Assembly: GCA_030041375.1 (NCBI GenBank)
Contig: JASHOA010000014.1
Coordinates: forward strand, 62,001-126,000
Source of the DNA: Acetobacteraceae bacterium
GTDB lineage: Bacteria > Pseudomonadota > Alphaproteobacteria > Acetobacterales > Acetobacteraceae
DNA: 64,000 bases
Direction: 5' to 3'
A model generated the notes under the pieces. That model ran no database searches, was not told the origin of the DNA, and saw nothing but the letters and a program-made list of their open reading frames with translations. A program made the translations under genes and the position numbers. Positions 7,402 to 15,966 of this stretch are shown piece after piece (position 1 is the first letter of the stretch; the number at the start of each line of letters is the position of its first letter).

Positions 7402-9282
7402 GTGAGCCTCATCGCTCTCAGGGACGTCGTGCTTCGGGTTGGCACGCGCACGCTCATCGACGGCGCGACGCTCACCGTCCAGGCCGGCCAGCGTCTCGGC
7501 TTGGTCGGGCGAAATGGAGCCGGCAAGTCCACGCTCCTCGCCCTGATCAGGGGCGAACTCCAGCCGGACGGCGGAGAGATCCGCCGCGCCGCGCGGATGC
7601 GGATCGGGGCGGTTGCCCAGGAAGCGCCGAGCGGGGATGCAAGCCTGCTCGAGGAGGTCCTCTCGGCTGACGCAGAGCGGCTTGCCCTCTTGCGTGAGGC
7701 CGAGCGCGCGCCAGCGGAGCGGCTTGCCGAACTGCACGAACGGCTGCGCACCATCGCCGCCGACGCCGCACCCGCACGGGCAGCCGCCATTCTGGCCGGG
7801 CTCGGGTTCGACCAGAGTGCGCAGGCCCGCCCGGTCTCGAGCTTCTCGGGCGGCTGGCGGATGCGGATAGCCCTCGCCCGGACGTTGTTCACCGAGCCCG
7901 ATCTCCTGCTCCTCGACGAGCCGACGAATCATCTCGACCTCGAGGCGACGCTCTGGCTCGAGGGCTGGCTTGCCCGCTTTGCCGGGGCCGCTTTGGTGGT
8001 CAGCCACGACCAGGACCTCCTCGATCGCGCGGTGGAAGCGATCGCGCATCTGGACAAGGGGCGGATTTCGCTCACCCCAGGCGGGTTTTCCGAGTTCGTG
8101 CGCATTGAGACCGAACGCGCCCTTCAGGAGGCGCGGGAAGCCGAGCGGATCGCCGCCAGGCGAGCCCACATGGAGGCCTTCGTCGATCGGTTCCGCTACA
8201 AGGCGAGCAAGGCCCGCCAGGCGCAATCGCGGCTGAAGGCGCTGGCCAGGATGCCGCCGATCAGCGTGGTGGCCGGGCCGGCGCCGGCCCGGTTCGATTT
8301 TCCCGCGCCCGATCCGCTTCCTCCGCCGATGCTCAGGCTGGAGAATGTGGCTTGCGGATACGATGGAAGGCCGGTGCTGAAACGGCTTTCACTGGCCATC
8401 GACTCGGACGACCGGATCGCTCTTCTGGGTCCCAACGGCAACGGCAAATCGACATTTGCGAAGCTGCTGGTAGGCCGGATCGCGCCGCTGTCCGGGCAGA
8501 TGCGGCGCGCGGGAAAGCTCAGGGTCGGCTATTTCGCGCAACACCAGGAAGAAGAGCTCGAGCGCGGGGAAAACCCGATCGTGCACATGGCGCGCGCGAT
8601 GCCGCGCGCAGCGCCGGTTGCGGTCAGGGCGCAACTGGCACGCTTCGGGCTCGATGCGGACCGCGCCGAGACGGAAGTGGCCAATCTCTCCGGCGGCGAA
8701 CGGGCGCGGCTGCTGCTGGCGCTGGCGACCCGGGATGCGCCGCAGCTTCTCGTTCTCGACGAACCGACCAACCACCTCGACATCGATGCCCGCGACGCTC
8801 TCGTTCGCGCACTCGGCGAATTCTCCGGCGCGGTGGTGCTGATCACCCATGATCCGCATGTCGTCTCTCTGATCGCCGATCGCCTGTGGCTGGTGGCAGA
8901 GGCAACGGTGAGGCCCTTCGAAGGCGATCTCGAGGATTACCGCGCCCTCCTCGCCGCGCCCGCGGAGACCGCCGGGGCGAGCGAACAGCGGCTCGAGCGC
9001 GCACGCGAGGCACGCCGCGAAGAACGGCGCAACCGGGCCGAAACGCGCGCTCGGCTCGCCCCTCTGTCGCGCCAGGCGCGTACGGCGGAAACAGAGCTGG
9101 CGCGACTGGCAGCCGAGCGGGAGGCGCTGCGCCGGCGGCTCGAGGACCCCGCGCTCTATGCGCCGGAACGGGCGGCGGAAATGATCGAGGCAACCCGGCT
9201 TCTGGCCGAAATCGAGCGCGCGACCACCGCGGCAGAGGCGGCCTGGCTGGCCGCGCACGAGGCGCTCGAGTCGGCACAATAA
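7402..9282 (+). CDS. ABC-F family ATPase (ribosome-associated, Uup/YheS-like)
   Basis: Encodes 626 residues from GTG 7402. Two ABC modules sit on one chain without membrane segments. Walker A motifs are GRNGAGKST (about residue 36) and GPNGNGKST (about residue 345). The signatures SSFSGGWRMR and NLSGGERAR are each followed by LLLDEPTNHLD or LVLDEPTNHLD. Between them lies the charged linker rich in Arg/Lys/Gln that is diagnostic of ABC-F proteins, and the C-terminus is an Arg/Glu/Ala coiled coil (REARREERRNRAETRARL) of the Uup/YheS type. Members act on ribosomes to ease stalled translation or affect antibiotic response. The exact subfamily is not certain. Its stop is 9 bp from the convergent sugar-ATPase gene. 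Confidence 0.93.
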   Translation: MSLIALRDVVLRVGTRTLIDGATLTVQAGQRLGLVGRNGAGKSTLLALIRGELQPDGGEIRRAARMRIGAVAQEAPSGDASLLEEVLSADAERLALLREAERAPAERLAELHERLRTIAADAAPARAAAILAGLGFDQSAQARPVSSFSGGWRMRIALARTLFTEPDLLLLDEPTNHLDLEATLWLEGWLARFAGAALVVSHDQDLLDRAVEAIAHLDKGRISLTPGGFSEFVRIETERALQEAREAERIAARRAHMEAFVDRFRYKASKARQAQSRLKALARMPPISVVAGPAPARFDFPAPDPLPPPMLRLENVACGYDGRPVLKRLSLAIDSDDRIALLGPNGNGKSTFAKLLVGRIAPLSGQMRRAGKLRVGYFAQHQEEELERGENPIVHMARAMPRAAPVAVRAQLARFGLDADRAETEVANLSGGERARLLLALATRDAPQLLVLDEPTNHLDIDARDALVRALGEFSGAVVLITHDPHVVSLIADRLWLVAEATVRPFEGDLEDYRALLAAPAETAGASEQRLERAREARREERRNRAETRARLAPLSRQARTAETELARLAAEREALRRRLEDPALYAPERAAEMIEATRLLAEIERATTAAEAAWLAAHEALESAQ

Positions 9283-9291
9283 CGGGGAAAA

Positions 9292-10035
9292 TCAGGCGGA
9301 ACCCACCATCAGCTTCACGATCTCGTCGCCGTTCGTTTCGCCGGCCAAGCGCTCTCCCGCCTTGCGGCCGCGGCGCAGCACCATGATCCGATCGGCGACG
9401 GCGAAAATGTCGCCGAGATTGTGGGAAATGAAGATCACCGCCTTGTTGGCCGTGCGGAGGTTCTTGATCAGGGCCACCACCTTGCGCTGCTCGGGCACGC
9501 CGAGTGCGGCCGTCGGTTCGTCCATGATCAGCACCTCGGCGTTCCAGAACACCGCGCGGCCGATCGCGACCGCCTGGCGCTGGCCGCCGGACAGCGATCT
9601 GACCGGGAGGCTGAGGCTCGGGAGAACGATATCCAGTGTGGCGATCAGCGATGCCGCCTCGCTTGCCATGCGCGCGCGATCGAGCGCCGGGAAAAGGCCA
9701 AGAATCCGGCGCATCGGCTCGCGCCCGAGGAAGACATTGGCGCCGACATCGAGATTGTCCGCGAGTGCGAGGTCCTGGTAGATCGTTTCGATGCCGGCCT
9801 CGCGTGCGGCGCGCGGATCAGCGAAGCTGATCGGCTGGCCGCGGAAGCGGATCTCGCCTTCGTTGGGCAGGTGGACTCCGGAAATGATCTTGATGAGGGT
9901 GGATTTGCCGGCACCGTTGTCGCCGGCCAGCGCCAGCACCTCTCCCGGATGGAGATCGAAGTCCACCGCCTCCAGGGCGTGCACGCCGCCGAAATGCTTG
10001 GAAAGTCCCCGCACGGAGAGGATCGGCTCACTCAT
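9292..10035 (-). CDS. Sugar ABC importer, single-domain ATPase (FrcA-like)
   Basis: Encodes 247 residues from ATG 10035 (MSEPILSVRGLSKHFGG). Walker A is GDNGAGKST, the Q-loop is in IYQDLALADNL, the signature is RSLSGGQRQAVAIGRA, and Walker B is VLIMDEPTAALG. The DNGAGKST and DEPTAALG forms are typical of the carbohydrate CUT2 class. Unlike RbsA it has only one nucleotide-binding domain, as in FrcA, so it would act as a homodimer. Its first 8 bases overlap the permease gene, so the two are probably translationally coupled. It is the last gene of a minus-strand set: binding protein, permease, ATPase. Confidence 0.92.
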   Translation of the reverse strand: MSEPILSVRGLSKHFGGVHALEAVDFDLHPGEVLALAGDNGAGKSTLIKIISGVHLPNEGEIRFRGQPISFADPRAAREAGIETIYQDLALADNLDVGANVFLGREPMRRILGLFPALDRARMASEAASLIATLDIVLPSLSLPVRSLSGGQRQAVAIGRAVFWNAEVLIMDEPTAALGVPEQRKVVALIKNLRTANKAVIFISHNLGDIFAVADRIMVLRRGRKAGERLAGETNGDEIVKLMVGSA

Positions 10036-11056
10036 CGGCGCGCACGCCGGTAGTGAGGACGAGCCGGCTCTGATCGACCAGTACCGAAACGATGATGACG
10101 ACACCGACCGCGATGAACTGCCAGAAGGGAGCGACGTCGATGAAGACCAGCCCGTACTGGATCACGGCGATGATGAGCGCACCGATCAGGGTGCCGATGA
10201 TGGTGCCCGAGCCGCCAAAGAGGCTCGCGCCGCCGATCACCACGGCGGCGATCGAGACCAGCAGCAGTGGATCGCCGGCCTGCGCCGCACCGGCGGAGAA
10301 GCGGGCCGTATAGAGGATGCCGGCAGCGGCAGCGCACAGTGCAGAGAGGACGTAGAGAATTTCGGTGTGCCGGCGGACATCGATGCCGGCCCGTATCGCG
10401 GCCTGGCGATTGCCGCCGATCGCATAGGTGTACTGGCCGTAGCGGCTCTCTTTCAGCAGGTAATGCAGGAACAGGAGCACGATGATGGTCAGCCATACCA
10501 GCACCGGAACGCCGAGCAGCGTCTCGTTTCCGATCCAGAACAGGATCGGGTTGGTGACCGGCACCGTGGTGCCACCGGCGGCGAGGTAGCCGGCCCCTTC
10601 GGCAACCCCGTACATGCCGAGCGTGCCGATGAAGGGCGGCACGCGCAGCCGCGCGATGAGGAGCCCGTTCACCAGGCCCGGCACCGCCGCCGCGATCAGG
10701 GTGAAGAGAAGGCCAACGACAACCGCCAGCGCCGGGCCCAGCAGCGGATCGACGAGGCGCACCACCTGCGCCAGCACCACGGCCGCCAGGCCCATCGTGA
10801 AACCGACCGAGAGATCGATGCCGCCGGCGATGATCACGAAGGTCTGGCCGGCGGCGAGCAGGAACGGTTCGGCAGTGAAGACCGTGATGCTGCGGAGATT
10901 GAAGATGTTGAGGAGAAACGAGGTGTGATCGATGACGCGGGCCCAGATCTCGAAGAAGATCAGGAGCACCACCAGGAACAGCCAGGCCCAGGCGCCGGCG
11001 AAAAAGGTGAGCAGCGGATGGGCGCGCGCGGGCGCCTCCGGCGGGCTGATGCTCAA
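10028..11056 (-). CDS. Sugar ABC importer permease (RbsC/FrcC-like)
   Basis: Encodes 342 residues and is strongly hydrophobic throughout. The CUT2 permease hallmark AGGIDLSVGFTMGLAAVV appears near residue 80, and the cytoplasmic coupling segment is GNRQAAIRAGIDVRR. Conserved glycine-rich pieces VIGGASLFGGSGTIIGTLIGALII precede the last spans. Roughly eight to ten membrane segments are visible. It lies 61 bp downstream of the binding-protein gene and overlaps the ATPase gene by 8 bp. The gene order equals the frcBCA order known from rhizobia, so a hexose or pentose substrate is likely but not shown. Confidence 0.92.
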   Translation of the reverse strand: MSISPPEAPARAHPLLTFFAGAWAWLFLVVLLIFFEIWARVIDHTSFLLNIFNLRSITVFTAEPFLLAAGQTFVIIAGGIDLSVGFTMGLAAVVLAQVVRLVDPLLGPALAVVVGLLFTLIAAAVPGLVNGLLIARLRVPPFIGTLGMYGVAEGAGYLAAGGTTVPVTNPILFWIGNETLLGVPVLVWLTIIVLLFLHYLLKESRYGQYTYAIGGNRQAAIRAGIDVRRHTEILYVLSALCAAAAGILYTARFSAGAAQAGDPLLLVSIAAVVIGGASLFGGSGTIIGTLIGALIIAVIQYGLVFIDVAPFWQFIAVGVVIIVSVLVDQSRLVLTTGVRADE

Positions 11057-11117
11057 AGAGACATCGCTCCCGGGAAGGCGAGCGGCGGGAGCAGCGCTCC
11101 CGCCACCGGATTGGGGA

Positions 11118-12104
11118 TTAATCGTGATAGATGAACTTCTTGATGTCCGGATCGTCGACGTTCTGGCCGGTGATCACCGTGAATCCGGTGCCGATATTCA
11201 CCGGTATGCTGTTGCCGGTGAGATGGGCGAACGCGGCGGCGACCCCAAACCAGCCGATCTCGGCCGGATGCTGGGCGATGGCAATGGTGACGAGGCCCGA
11301 CTTCAGCTCACCCACGATCGCCGGCGGGGCATCGAAGGCCACCACCTTGACCTTGCCGAGCTTGCCGGCCGCCTTCACGCCGTTGGCGGCTCCAAGAGCG
11401 GAGAAAAGGTTGGCGCCGAACACGCCGGCGAGATCGGGGTTGCGCGCCAGCACCGCCTGAAGCTGCGAGGCTGCGGTGTTGGCATCGTCATTGTTGAACT
11501 GGGTGTCGAGCACCGTGATGTTCGGGAAATGGGCCTTCATTTCCTCCTTGAAGCCCTGCTCGCGCTGGTCGGTGGTCGAGATGCCGGGCTTGACGTTGCT
11601 GACATAGACCTTGCCCTTCTCGCCGATCGCCTTGGCCAGGGCCCGGGCCGCGATCTCGCCGCCCAGAACGTTGTCGGAGGCGATGTAGGAGAGGGGAAAA
11701 TCGGCATTGCCGAATCCCGTCTGGTAGCGGCCGTTGCCGATGTAGGTATCGACAGTGATCACCGGGATGCCGGCCTCAACCGCCTTCTGCAAGGGCGCGA
11801 TGAGCTGGGTCGCGTCGGTGGGCGCGATCAGGATCGCATCCGGGTGGCGTGCGATCACCGCATCCAGCACGGGCACCTGCAGGGTCGAGTTGAATTCGGG
11901 CGCACCCTGGAACATCAGGTTGACACCGAGCGCCTTCGCCGCCGTTTCCGCTCCCTGGTGCATCGTGATGTAGAAGGGATCGGTGGTGAGGCCGGGAATG
12001 AGCGCGATCGTGAAGGTTTTCGCAACCGCAGGCAACGCCGTCACCGCAATCAAGGCCGCGCCGACGAGAAAGCTGGCGGCAAGCTTGGCAAAATGTCGCA
12101 TCAT
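11118..12104 (-). CDS. Sugar ABC importer, periplasmic substrate-binding protein (FrcB-like)
   Basis: Encodes 328 residues from ATG 12104, which follows a strong AGGAGGAAA site; a second ATG sits directly after it. A Sec signal peptide (MMRHFAKLAASFLVGAALIA, then PAVAK) leads into a type I periplasmic-binding fold: TFTIALIPGLTTDPFYITM, DAILIAPTDATQL, AGIPVITVDTYIG. The phrase ISTTDQREQGFKEEM is typical of ribose/fructose binding proteins. An open frame could extend to 12545 but would translate copy A of the dispersed repeat and lacks a signal at its start, so it is rejected. First gene of the frcBCA-like unit. Confidence 0.92.
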   Translation of the reverse strand: MMRHFAKLAASFLVGAALIAVTALPAVAKTFTIALIPGLTTDPFYITMHQGAETAAKALGVNLMFQGAPEFNSTLQVPVLDAVIARHPDAILIAPTDATQLIAPLQKAVEAGIPVITVDTYIGNGRYQTGFGNADFPLSYIASDNVLGGEIAARALAKAIGEKGKVYVSNVKPGISTTDQREQGFKEEMKAHFPNITVLDTQFNNDDANTAASQLQAVLARNPDLAGVFGANLFSALGAANGVKAAGKLGKVKVVAFDAPPAIVGELKSGLVTIAIAQHPAEIGWFGVAAAFAHLTGNSIPVNIGTGFTVITGQNVDDPDIKKFIYHD

Positions 12105-12202
12105 TGGCAGTTTCCTCCTGCTTCCGCATTGGCAGTTCCGGGATGCTTGCTCCCGCGGACCGGCCGCTCTCCTGCGGCGCCGGCCCCGACGGACATGGTG
12201 CA

Positions 12203-12236
12203 CCGGGAGCAACCTCCTTGTGAAGACGGCTCCCGG
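12203..12236 (-). promoter_or_regulatory. Leader palindrome with an SD-like loop upstream of the sugar-binding protein
   Basis: Arms CCGGGAGC (12203-12210) and GCTCCCGG (12229-12236) are perfect inverted repeats around an 18-base loop. Read on the minus strand, the loop contains AAGGAGGTT, a near-perfect Shine-Dalgarno sequence. An ATG 7 bases beyond the hairpin opens a 31-codon frame whose stop overlaps the first ATG of the binding protein. The spacing from the SD-like sequence to that ATG is about 16 bases, longer than optimal, so a translated leader peptide is only a possibility. Confidence 0.25.
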
Positions 12237-12396
12237 CCGGTTCGAACCGCTTGCGAACCACTGCCGCCGGCGCCGAATCGAAGCCGCACCAACCGGCCCC
12301 GGGCGGCAAACCGGCCGGGCTGGTCGGTCGTTCCGGTCCATATCGCGCACGCCGAGCCGGCGAGGGAGAGGAACGGAAAACCGCATCGGCGAGGCT

Positions 12397-12499
12397 AGCC
12401 CGCGATCGCCCGAGGCGGAATCGTCGGAGGGCGTGAATCGCGGGCTCGAATGAAGCGCAAGACCCGTGTCGGGCTGCACCGTCAGCCCGACACGGATCT
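12397..12499. repeat. Composite palindromic repeat, copy A
   Basis: One of six copies of a roughly 103-bp element made of two neighbouring inverted repeats. IR1 is AGCCCGCGAT with ATCGCGGGCT (arms at 12397-12406 and 12437-12446), with an inner CGCCC/GGGCG pair. IR2 is AGACCCGTGTCGGGCTG with its 17-base partner (12460-12476 and 12483-12499, one C-A mismatch) around a 6-base loop. Unlike the other copies it lies between two divergent gene starts, not near a 3' end. Confidence 0.92.
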
Positions 12500-12675
12500 G
12501 GAGCCCGGCGCTGCGGGCCCCGCCTGTGAGCCGCCTGTTCGACACGATTACAACTCCTTATCCACCCCTCGCCAAGGGGCTTTGCGCCCGATCTTGTGAT
12601 AAGCACTGCCGGAAGGGTCGTGAGCGGATTGGGGACACCTTCGAGGCTGCTGAAAGAAGACGAGGTCTGCCAGCC

Positions 12676-13350
12676 ATGAAGCCGATGGACGAGAAGCACT
12701 TCGCGATCTTGCGGCGGCACATGGTCGACGTGATTGCGATCCACACCGATCTCCTGAGTGAGGAGATCGGGAAGGCAGCGCTCAGCGAGCGGGTCCTGGC
12801 GGCGATGATGCGGGTTCCGCGGCACCTGTTCGTCCCGTCGGAACTCGCCCCTTTTGCCTACCACGACACGCCGCTGCCGATCGGCTTCGACAAGACGATC
12901 TCACAGCCCTTTATCTGCGCTCTTATGACGGACCTCCTCGAGCCAGAACCACATGAGGTGACACTGGAGATCGGCGGCGGCTCGGGGTACCAGGCGGTCA
13001 TCCTGGCGGAGCTTGTGGCACAAGTCTGGACCGTCGAGATTGTGGAGGAGCTGGCAAACCAGGCTGAATTGCGCCTGCGACAGCTCGGCTATTCCACTGT
13101 CGGAATGCGGGTCGGCGACGGATCCCGCGGCTGGATCGAGCACGCACCGTACGACAAGATTCTGGCCACTGCGGCTGCCGAAAGGCCGCCTCCGGCGCTG
13201 CTCGAACAACTCAAGCCGGGTGGACGGCTGGTGATGCCGGTCGGTCTTCCCGATGCCCAGCAGCTCACGGTCATCGATAAGGACAGCGCCGGGAATATCC
13301 GCCTGCGGGAACTGATTCCGGTACGGTTCACCGAACTCGAAACGATGTGA
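12676..13350 (+). CDS. pcm: Protein-L-isoaspartate O-methyltransferase
   Basis: Encodes 224 residues from ATG 12676; GAGG about 10 bases upstream is the likely ribosome-binding site. It transfers a methyl group from S-adenosylmethionine to isoaspartyl residues, starting repair of age-damaged proteins. Family segments are present: RVPRHLFVP, the substrate loop PIGFDKTISQPFICALMTDLL (canonical form ...GQTISQP), SAM motif I LEIGGGSGYQAVIL, TVEIVEEL, and the late motif LKPGGRLVMPVG. Slightly longer than E. coli Pcm (208 residues). It is monocistronic in appearance, convergent with the lipoprotein gene downstream. Confidence 0.94.
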   Translation: MKPMDEKHFAILRRHMVDVIAIHTDLLSEEIGKAALSERVLAAMMRVPRHLFVPSELAPFAYHDTPLPIGFDKTISQPFICALMTDLLEPEPHEVTLEIGGGSGYQAVILAELVAQVWTVEIVEELANQAELRLRQLGYSTVGMRVGDGSRGWIEHAPYDKILATAAAERPPPALLEQLKPGGRLVMPVGLPDAQQLTVIDKDSAGNIRLRELIPVRFTELETM

Positions 13351-13518
13351 CTGTCCTCGCCCGCGTCAGCCCCTTTTCGATGCATCCCCAGTGTCGGTCC
13401 GGGCTTACGGAATCGCGGATGCGATGGGCGGTCTCGCATGATCATCGGCGATTCGGAAACTCACCGAGGAGCGGGAGTGGAAGCAACGCCAATCCCGATC
13501 TGGCCTCTGGCCACGCGG

Positions 13519-13923
13519 TCAGCCGTGGCAGGTGCTTTGGATGGTGGTGGTGCTTGAATTCCCGTTCGGAGGCGCTGTCTGCGTTGAAGTCGTCTGGCAG
13601 TGGATGACGCTGGGCATCGTCGGAGCCGGTACGTCGGGCATCGTCGGAGAGGCAAAGGTCGGAGCGGCAAAGGAAGGTGGTCCCATCGCCTCCGGCGGCG
13701 CGCCGACCAGGCTCGGGATGCTGGGCCAGGGCTGGCTTGCCCCGCCGGCTCCGGACGACGGGCCGACCGCCATGCAGTTCTGCCAGGCTCTGCTACCGGG
13801 CGGATAGACGCCGCACACGCCCCCAGGCGCGAGTACGCCGAGGAGACTTGGCTCGCCTGGATCAAAATTGCCGGAACAGCCGGCGAGGGCCACGATCAGG
13901 AGAACCACGGAAAAGAGACGCAT
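13519..13923 (-). CDS. Small Pro/Ser/Thr-rich lipoprotein
   Basis: Encodes 134 residues from ATG 13923, preceded by GGAGG. A lipoprotein signal is clear: MRLFSVVLLIVALAGC, with the lipobox LAGC and Cys at residue 16. The mature part is short and rich in Pro, Ser and Thr, with repeats such as PPEAMGPPSF, PTFASPTMP and PAPTMPS, and has further Cys residues including one near the C-terminus (STCHG). No known domain is recognised. It would be anchored to a membrane from the periplasmic side. Function unknown. Confidence 0.78.
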   Translation of the reverse strand: MRLFSVVLLIVALAGCSGNFDPGEPSLLGVLAPGGVCGVYPPGSRAWQNCMAVGPSSGAGGASQPWPSIPSLVGAPPEAMGPPSFAAPTFASPTMPDVPAPTMPSVIHCQTTSTQTAPPNGNSSTTTIQSTCHG

Positions 13924-14292
13924 TGTAACCTCCCCTTCGAGCCCTGCCCGTCATTCCCAGGGCGGCGACCTCGGGTGCCATCGCCCTCGCCGCTGCTGCA
14001 CTCTGGGCCACCTTCCCCGCCCCTGCCTACACCCGCTGCTTCCTGCCGGGACGAAATTTCTCGAGCCGGCGAACGTTTCCTGGTCCACCGGAACTGCGAC
14101 AAACCCGCGCGCAACGCGCCGCCAAGGGAAGACGGGAAAATGAATGGTCGCCGCGATGGAGGCGAGTCACGAATCAAGGAAAGGTGGCATGAGCCCGCGG
14201 TCGCCCGAGGCGGAATCGTCGGAGGGCGCGAATCGCGGGCTCGAATAAAGCGCCAGACCCGTGTCGGGCTGCACAGTCAGCCCGACACCGGT
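13924..14292. other. Intergenic region containing repeat copy B
   Basis: This 369-bp gap separates the DUF6494 gene from the lipoprotein gene, both on the minus strand. About 100 bp of it is repeat copy B. The remainder is GC-rich without a convincing start site or known motif. It should contain the lipoprotein promoter, but I cannot place it. Confidence 0.5.
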
Positions 14293-14294
14293 CT
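14192..14294. repeat. Composite palindromic repeat, copy B
   Basis: Same two-palindrome structure as copy A. IR1 arms are at about 14192-14201 and 14232-14241 (one mismatch); IR2 arms are at 14255-14271 and 14278-14294 (one C-C mismatch). The right edge runs into the stop codon of the DUF6494 gene (14293-14295). On that gene's transcript a stable hairpin would form directly after the stop and be followed by GGCGCTTTATTC, so a terminator-like role is plausible here. Confidence 0.92.
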
Positions 14295-14499
14295 AGCCGA
14301 CTTCGATCTCGCCGTTGATCTCGTGCTTGAGGTTGATGGCACCGATCTCGAGTGTCATCTTTGCACGGAGCTTTTGGTTGCCATGAAGGTGGCCGGCCTG
14401 CACCGCCTTGGTAACGGCATTTTCAATTTCACGTTGCGACGTAACACCGACCACTTTGAGAAACTTGCGGACAGCCATGTTGAACTTGTCCTGGTCCAT
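14293..14499 (-). CDS. DUF6494 family protein
   Basis: Encodes 68 residues. The sequence MDQDKFNMAVRKFLKVVG followed by VTSQREIENAV matches the small DUF6494 family found in proteobacteria, with a helical N-terminal half and a beta-rich tail (KMTLEIGAINLKHEINGEIEV). There is no signal or membrane segment and no assigned function. A ribosome-binding sequence (GGGAGC) lies a short way upstream of the ATG. It follows the pirin gene on the same strand after 212 bp, and its stop touches repeat copy B. Confidence 0.85.
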   Translation of the reverse strand: MDQDKFNMAVRKFLKVVGVTSQREIENAVTKAVQAGHLHGNQKLRAKMTLEIGAINLKHEINGEIEVG

Positions 14500-14711
14500 G
14501 TGCGTTGCTCCCTTGGCTCCCTTGCGATTTGAATGAAAGGAGATGTCTTCGAAAGCTTGCGCAACGGTCGCTCCGGGCTCCTCCCGTTCGAGGCGAGCCA
14601 GCGCTCCGATTTATACGAATGGCTGAGCCGGCCTGTCGAGCACTCAGATGCTGCAGCACTGCGCGCGCCTCGCTGCGGGCCATTTTCCCGGCCGCCAGGC
14701 CTTGGCGCTTG

Positions 14712-15626
14712 TCAGCCGGGCAGCGGAATGAACTCGCGCTCGTCGCCGGGAACCAGCCCGAACCGGCCGGACTTCCAGTCGGCCTTCGCCTGCTCGATCC
14801 GATCCTTCGAACTCGAAACGAAATTCCACCAGATGTGGCGCGGGCCATCCATCGGCTCCCCGCCGAGCGCGAGGAGGCGCGCCGCGCCCGTCGCCCGCAG
14901 GTGAATGCGATCGGCGGGGCGGAAGACCAGGAGACGGCTGGCCGAAAATGTTTCGCCGGCGATCTCGACCGTACCTTCGAGAAGATAAACTCCGCGCTCC
15001 GGCGGATCGTCCGGCAGCCGTATCGTTGCGCCGGCGGAAAGCTGGGCGTCGACATAGAACATCGGCGAGAAGGTGTGGACGGGCGACGTCAGACCGAAGG
15101 CCTCGCCGGCGATGAGGCGTGCGCTAAGACCGGCATCTTCGATCAGCGGCAGGCTTCCCACGTCATGGTGATGGAACTCGGGCGCTGTCTCCTCGGAGGC
15201 GCGCGGCAACGCGACCCAGCTCTGGATCCCCTGCATCGCCGCCCCCACGGCACGGGTGGCAGGATCGGTCCGCTCCGAATGGGCAATCCCGCGCCCGGCC
15301 GTCATCCAGTTGACCGCACCCGGCTGGATCACCGCGGCACTGCCGAGCGTGTCACGGTGCAGGATCGAGCCGGCAACGAGGTAGGTCAGCGTGGCGAGCC
15401 CGATATGCGGATGCGGCCTGACATCGATACCCTCGCCCGGCGCGAACTGAACGGGCCCCATATGGTCGAAGAAGATGAAAGGGCCGACCATCCGGCGCTT
15501 CGCACTGGGCAAGGTACGGCGCACGCGGAATCCGCCGAGATCCTTCACCCCGGGCTCGACCACGAGATCGACCGGCCCGGGCGGCGCTGACTTGCAAACC
15601 GGTTCCGCCTCGATGAGCCAGCTCAT
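14712..15626 (-). CDS. Pirin family protein (bicupin)
   Basis: Encodes 304 residues with the two-cupin layout of bacterial pirins. The N-terminal cupin contains the metal ligands in RPHPHIGLATLTYLV and GRGIAHSERT (the H-x-H and H-x-E pattern of human pirin). It also has FIFFDHMGPVQFAPGEGIDV and the GIQSWVALP motif. The C-terminal cupin follows (SPMFYVDAQLSAGATIRLP). Bacterial pirins have been linked to quercetin dioxygenase activity or metabolic regulation, and the substrate here is unknown. It lies 19 bp after the small membrane-protein gene, so it may be co-transcribed with msrP. Confidence 0.94.
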   Translation of the reverse strand: MSWLIEAEPVCKSAPPGPVDLVVEPGVKDLGGFRVRRTLPSAKRRMVGPFIFFDHMGPVQFAPGEGIDVRPHPHIGLATLTYLVAGSILHRDTLGSAAVIQPGAVNWMTAGRGIAHSERTDPATRAVGAAMQGIQSWVALPRASEETAPEFHHHDVGSLPLIEDAGLSARLIAGEAFGLTSPVHTFSPMFYVDAQLSAGATIRLPDDPPERGVYLLEGTVEIAGETFSASRLLVFRPADRIHLRATGAARLLALGGEPMDGPRHIWWNFVSSSKDRIEQAKADWKSGRFGLVPGDEREFIPLPG

Positions 15627-15645
15627 CGCTTCCCTCGCCGGCGCC

Positions 15646-15966
15646 TCATCCGCGCCACCTGCGGGGCGAGCGGCTGCTGACCGCGAAGGTGAGCGAGGCT
15701 GCCCCGCCCGCGCAGATCAAGCCGCCGGCCGCCGGCAGAAGCCACGCCGGCCGGATCAGGATCGGCACGATCAGGCTATCCCAGATCCAGGGTGAGAGGT
15801 GGCGCTGAATGCCGGCCTGCAGAAGATTGAGGAACCCCGAATCAACGCTGTAGAGCAGGGAACCGAGCGGCAGGTCCGGCGGCTCGAGCGTGGCGAGCGC
15901 GAATGCCGCCACCAGGAGAGCGGCGGCGCAGATCGCGAGGGTCCTGCGGAGGAGCAACGGAATCAC
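15646..15966 (-). CDS. Small two-span membrane protein coupled to msrP
   Basis: Encodes 106 residues. There is an N-terminal hydrophobic span (LAICAAALLVAAFALATL), a central amphipathic part (LNLLQAGIQRHLSPWIWDSLI) and a second hydrophobic span (PAWLLPAAGGLICAGGAASL), ending in a basic tail SRSPRRWRG. Its ATG overlaps the msrP stop codon by 4 bases (15963-15966), which indicates translational coupling. In many bacteria msrP is followed by msrQ, a six-span heme b protein of about 200 residues. This one is half that length, and I do not recognise the family. Confidence 0.8.
   Translation of the reverse strand: MIPLLLRRTLAICAAALLVAAFALATLEPPDLPLGSLLYSVDSGFLNLLQAGIQRHLSPWIWDSLIVPILIRPAWLLPAAGGLICAGGAASLTFAVSSRSPRRWRG

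Larger units (their letters stand above)
12105..12675. other. Intergenic region between divergent sugar-importer and pcm genes
   Basis: This 571-bp region carries repeat copy A (12397-12499), a leader palindrome with arms at 12203-12210 and 12229-12236, and a short hairpin CCCCT-CGCCA-AGGGG at 12565-12579. A 31-codon frame on the minus strand (12196 to 12101) ends in a TGA overlapping the importer start codon. No further gene is supported. Confidence 0.6.

Noticed and set aside
13896-14177. 93-codon minus-strand frame upstream of the small lipoprotein gene
   Set aside because: Overlaps the lipoprotein signal region in another frame and has no start signal or resemblance.
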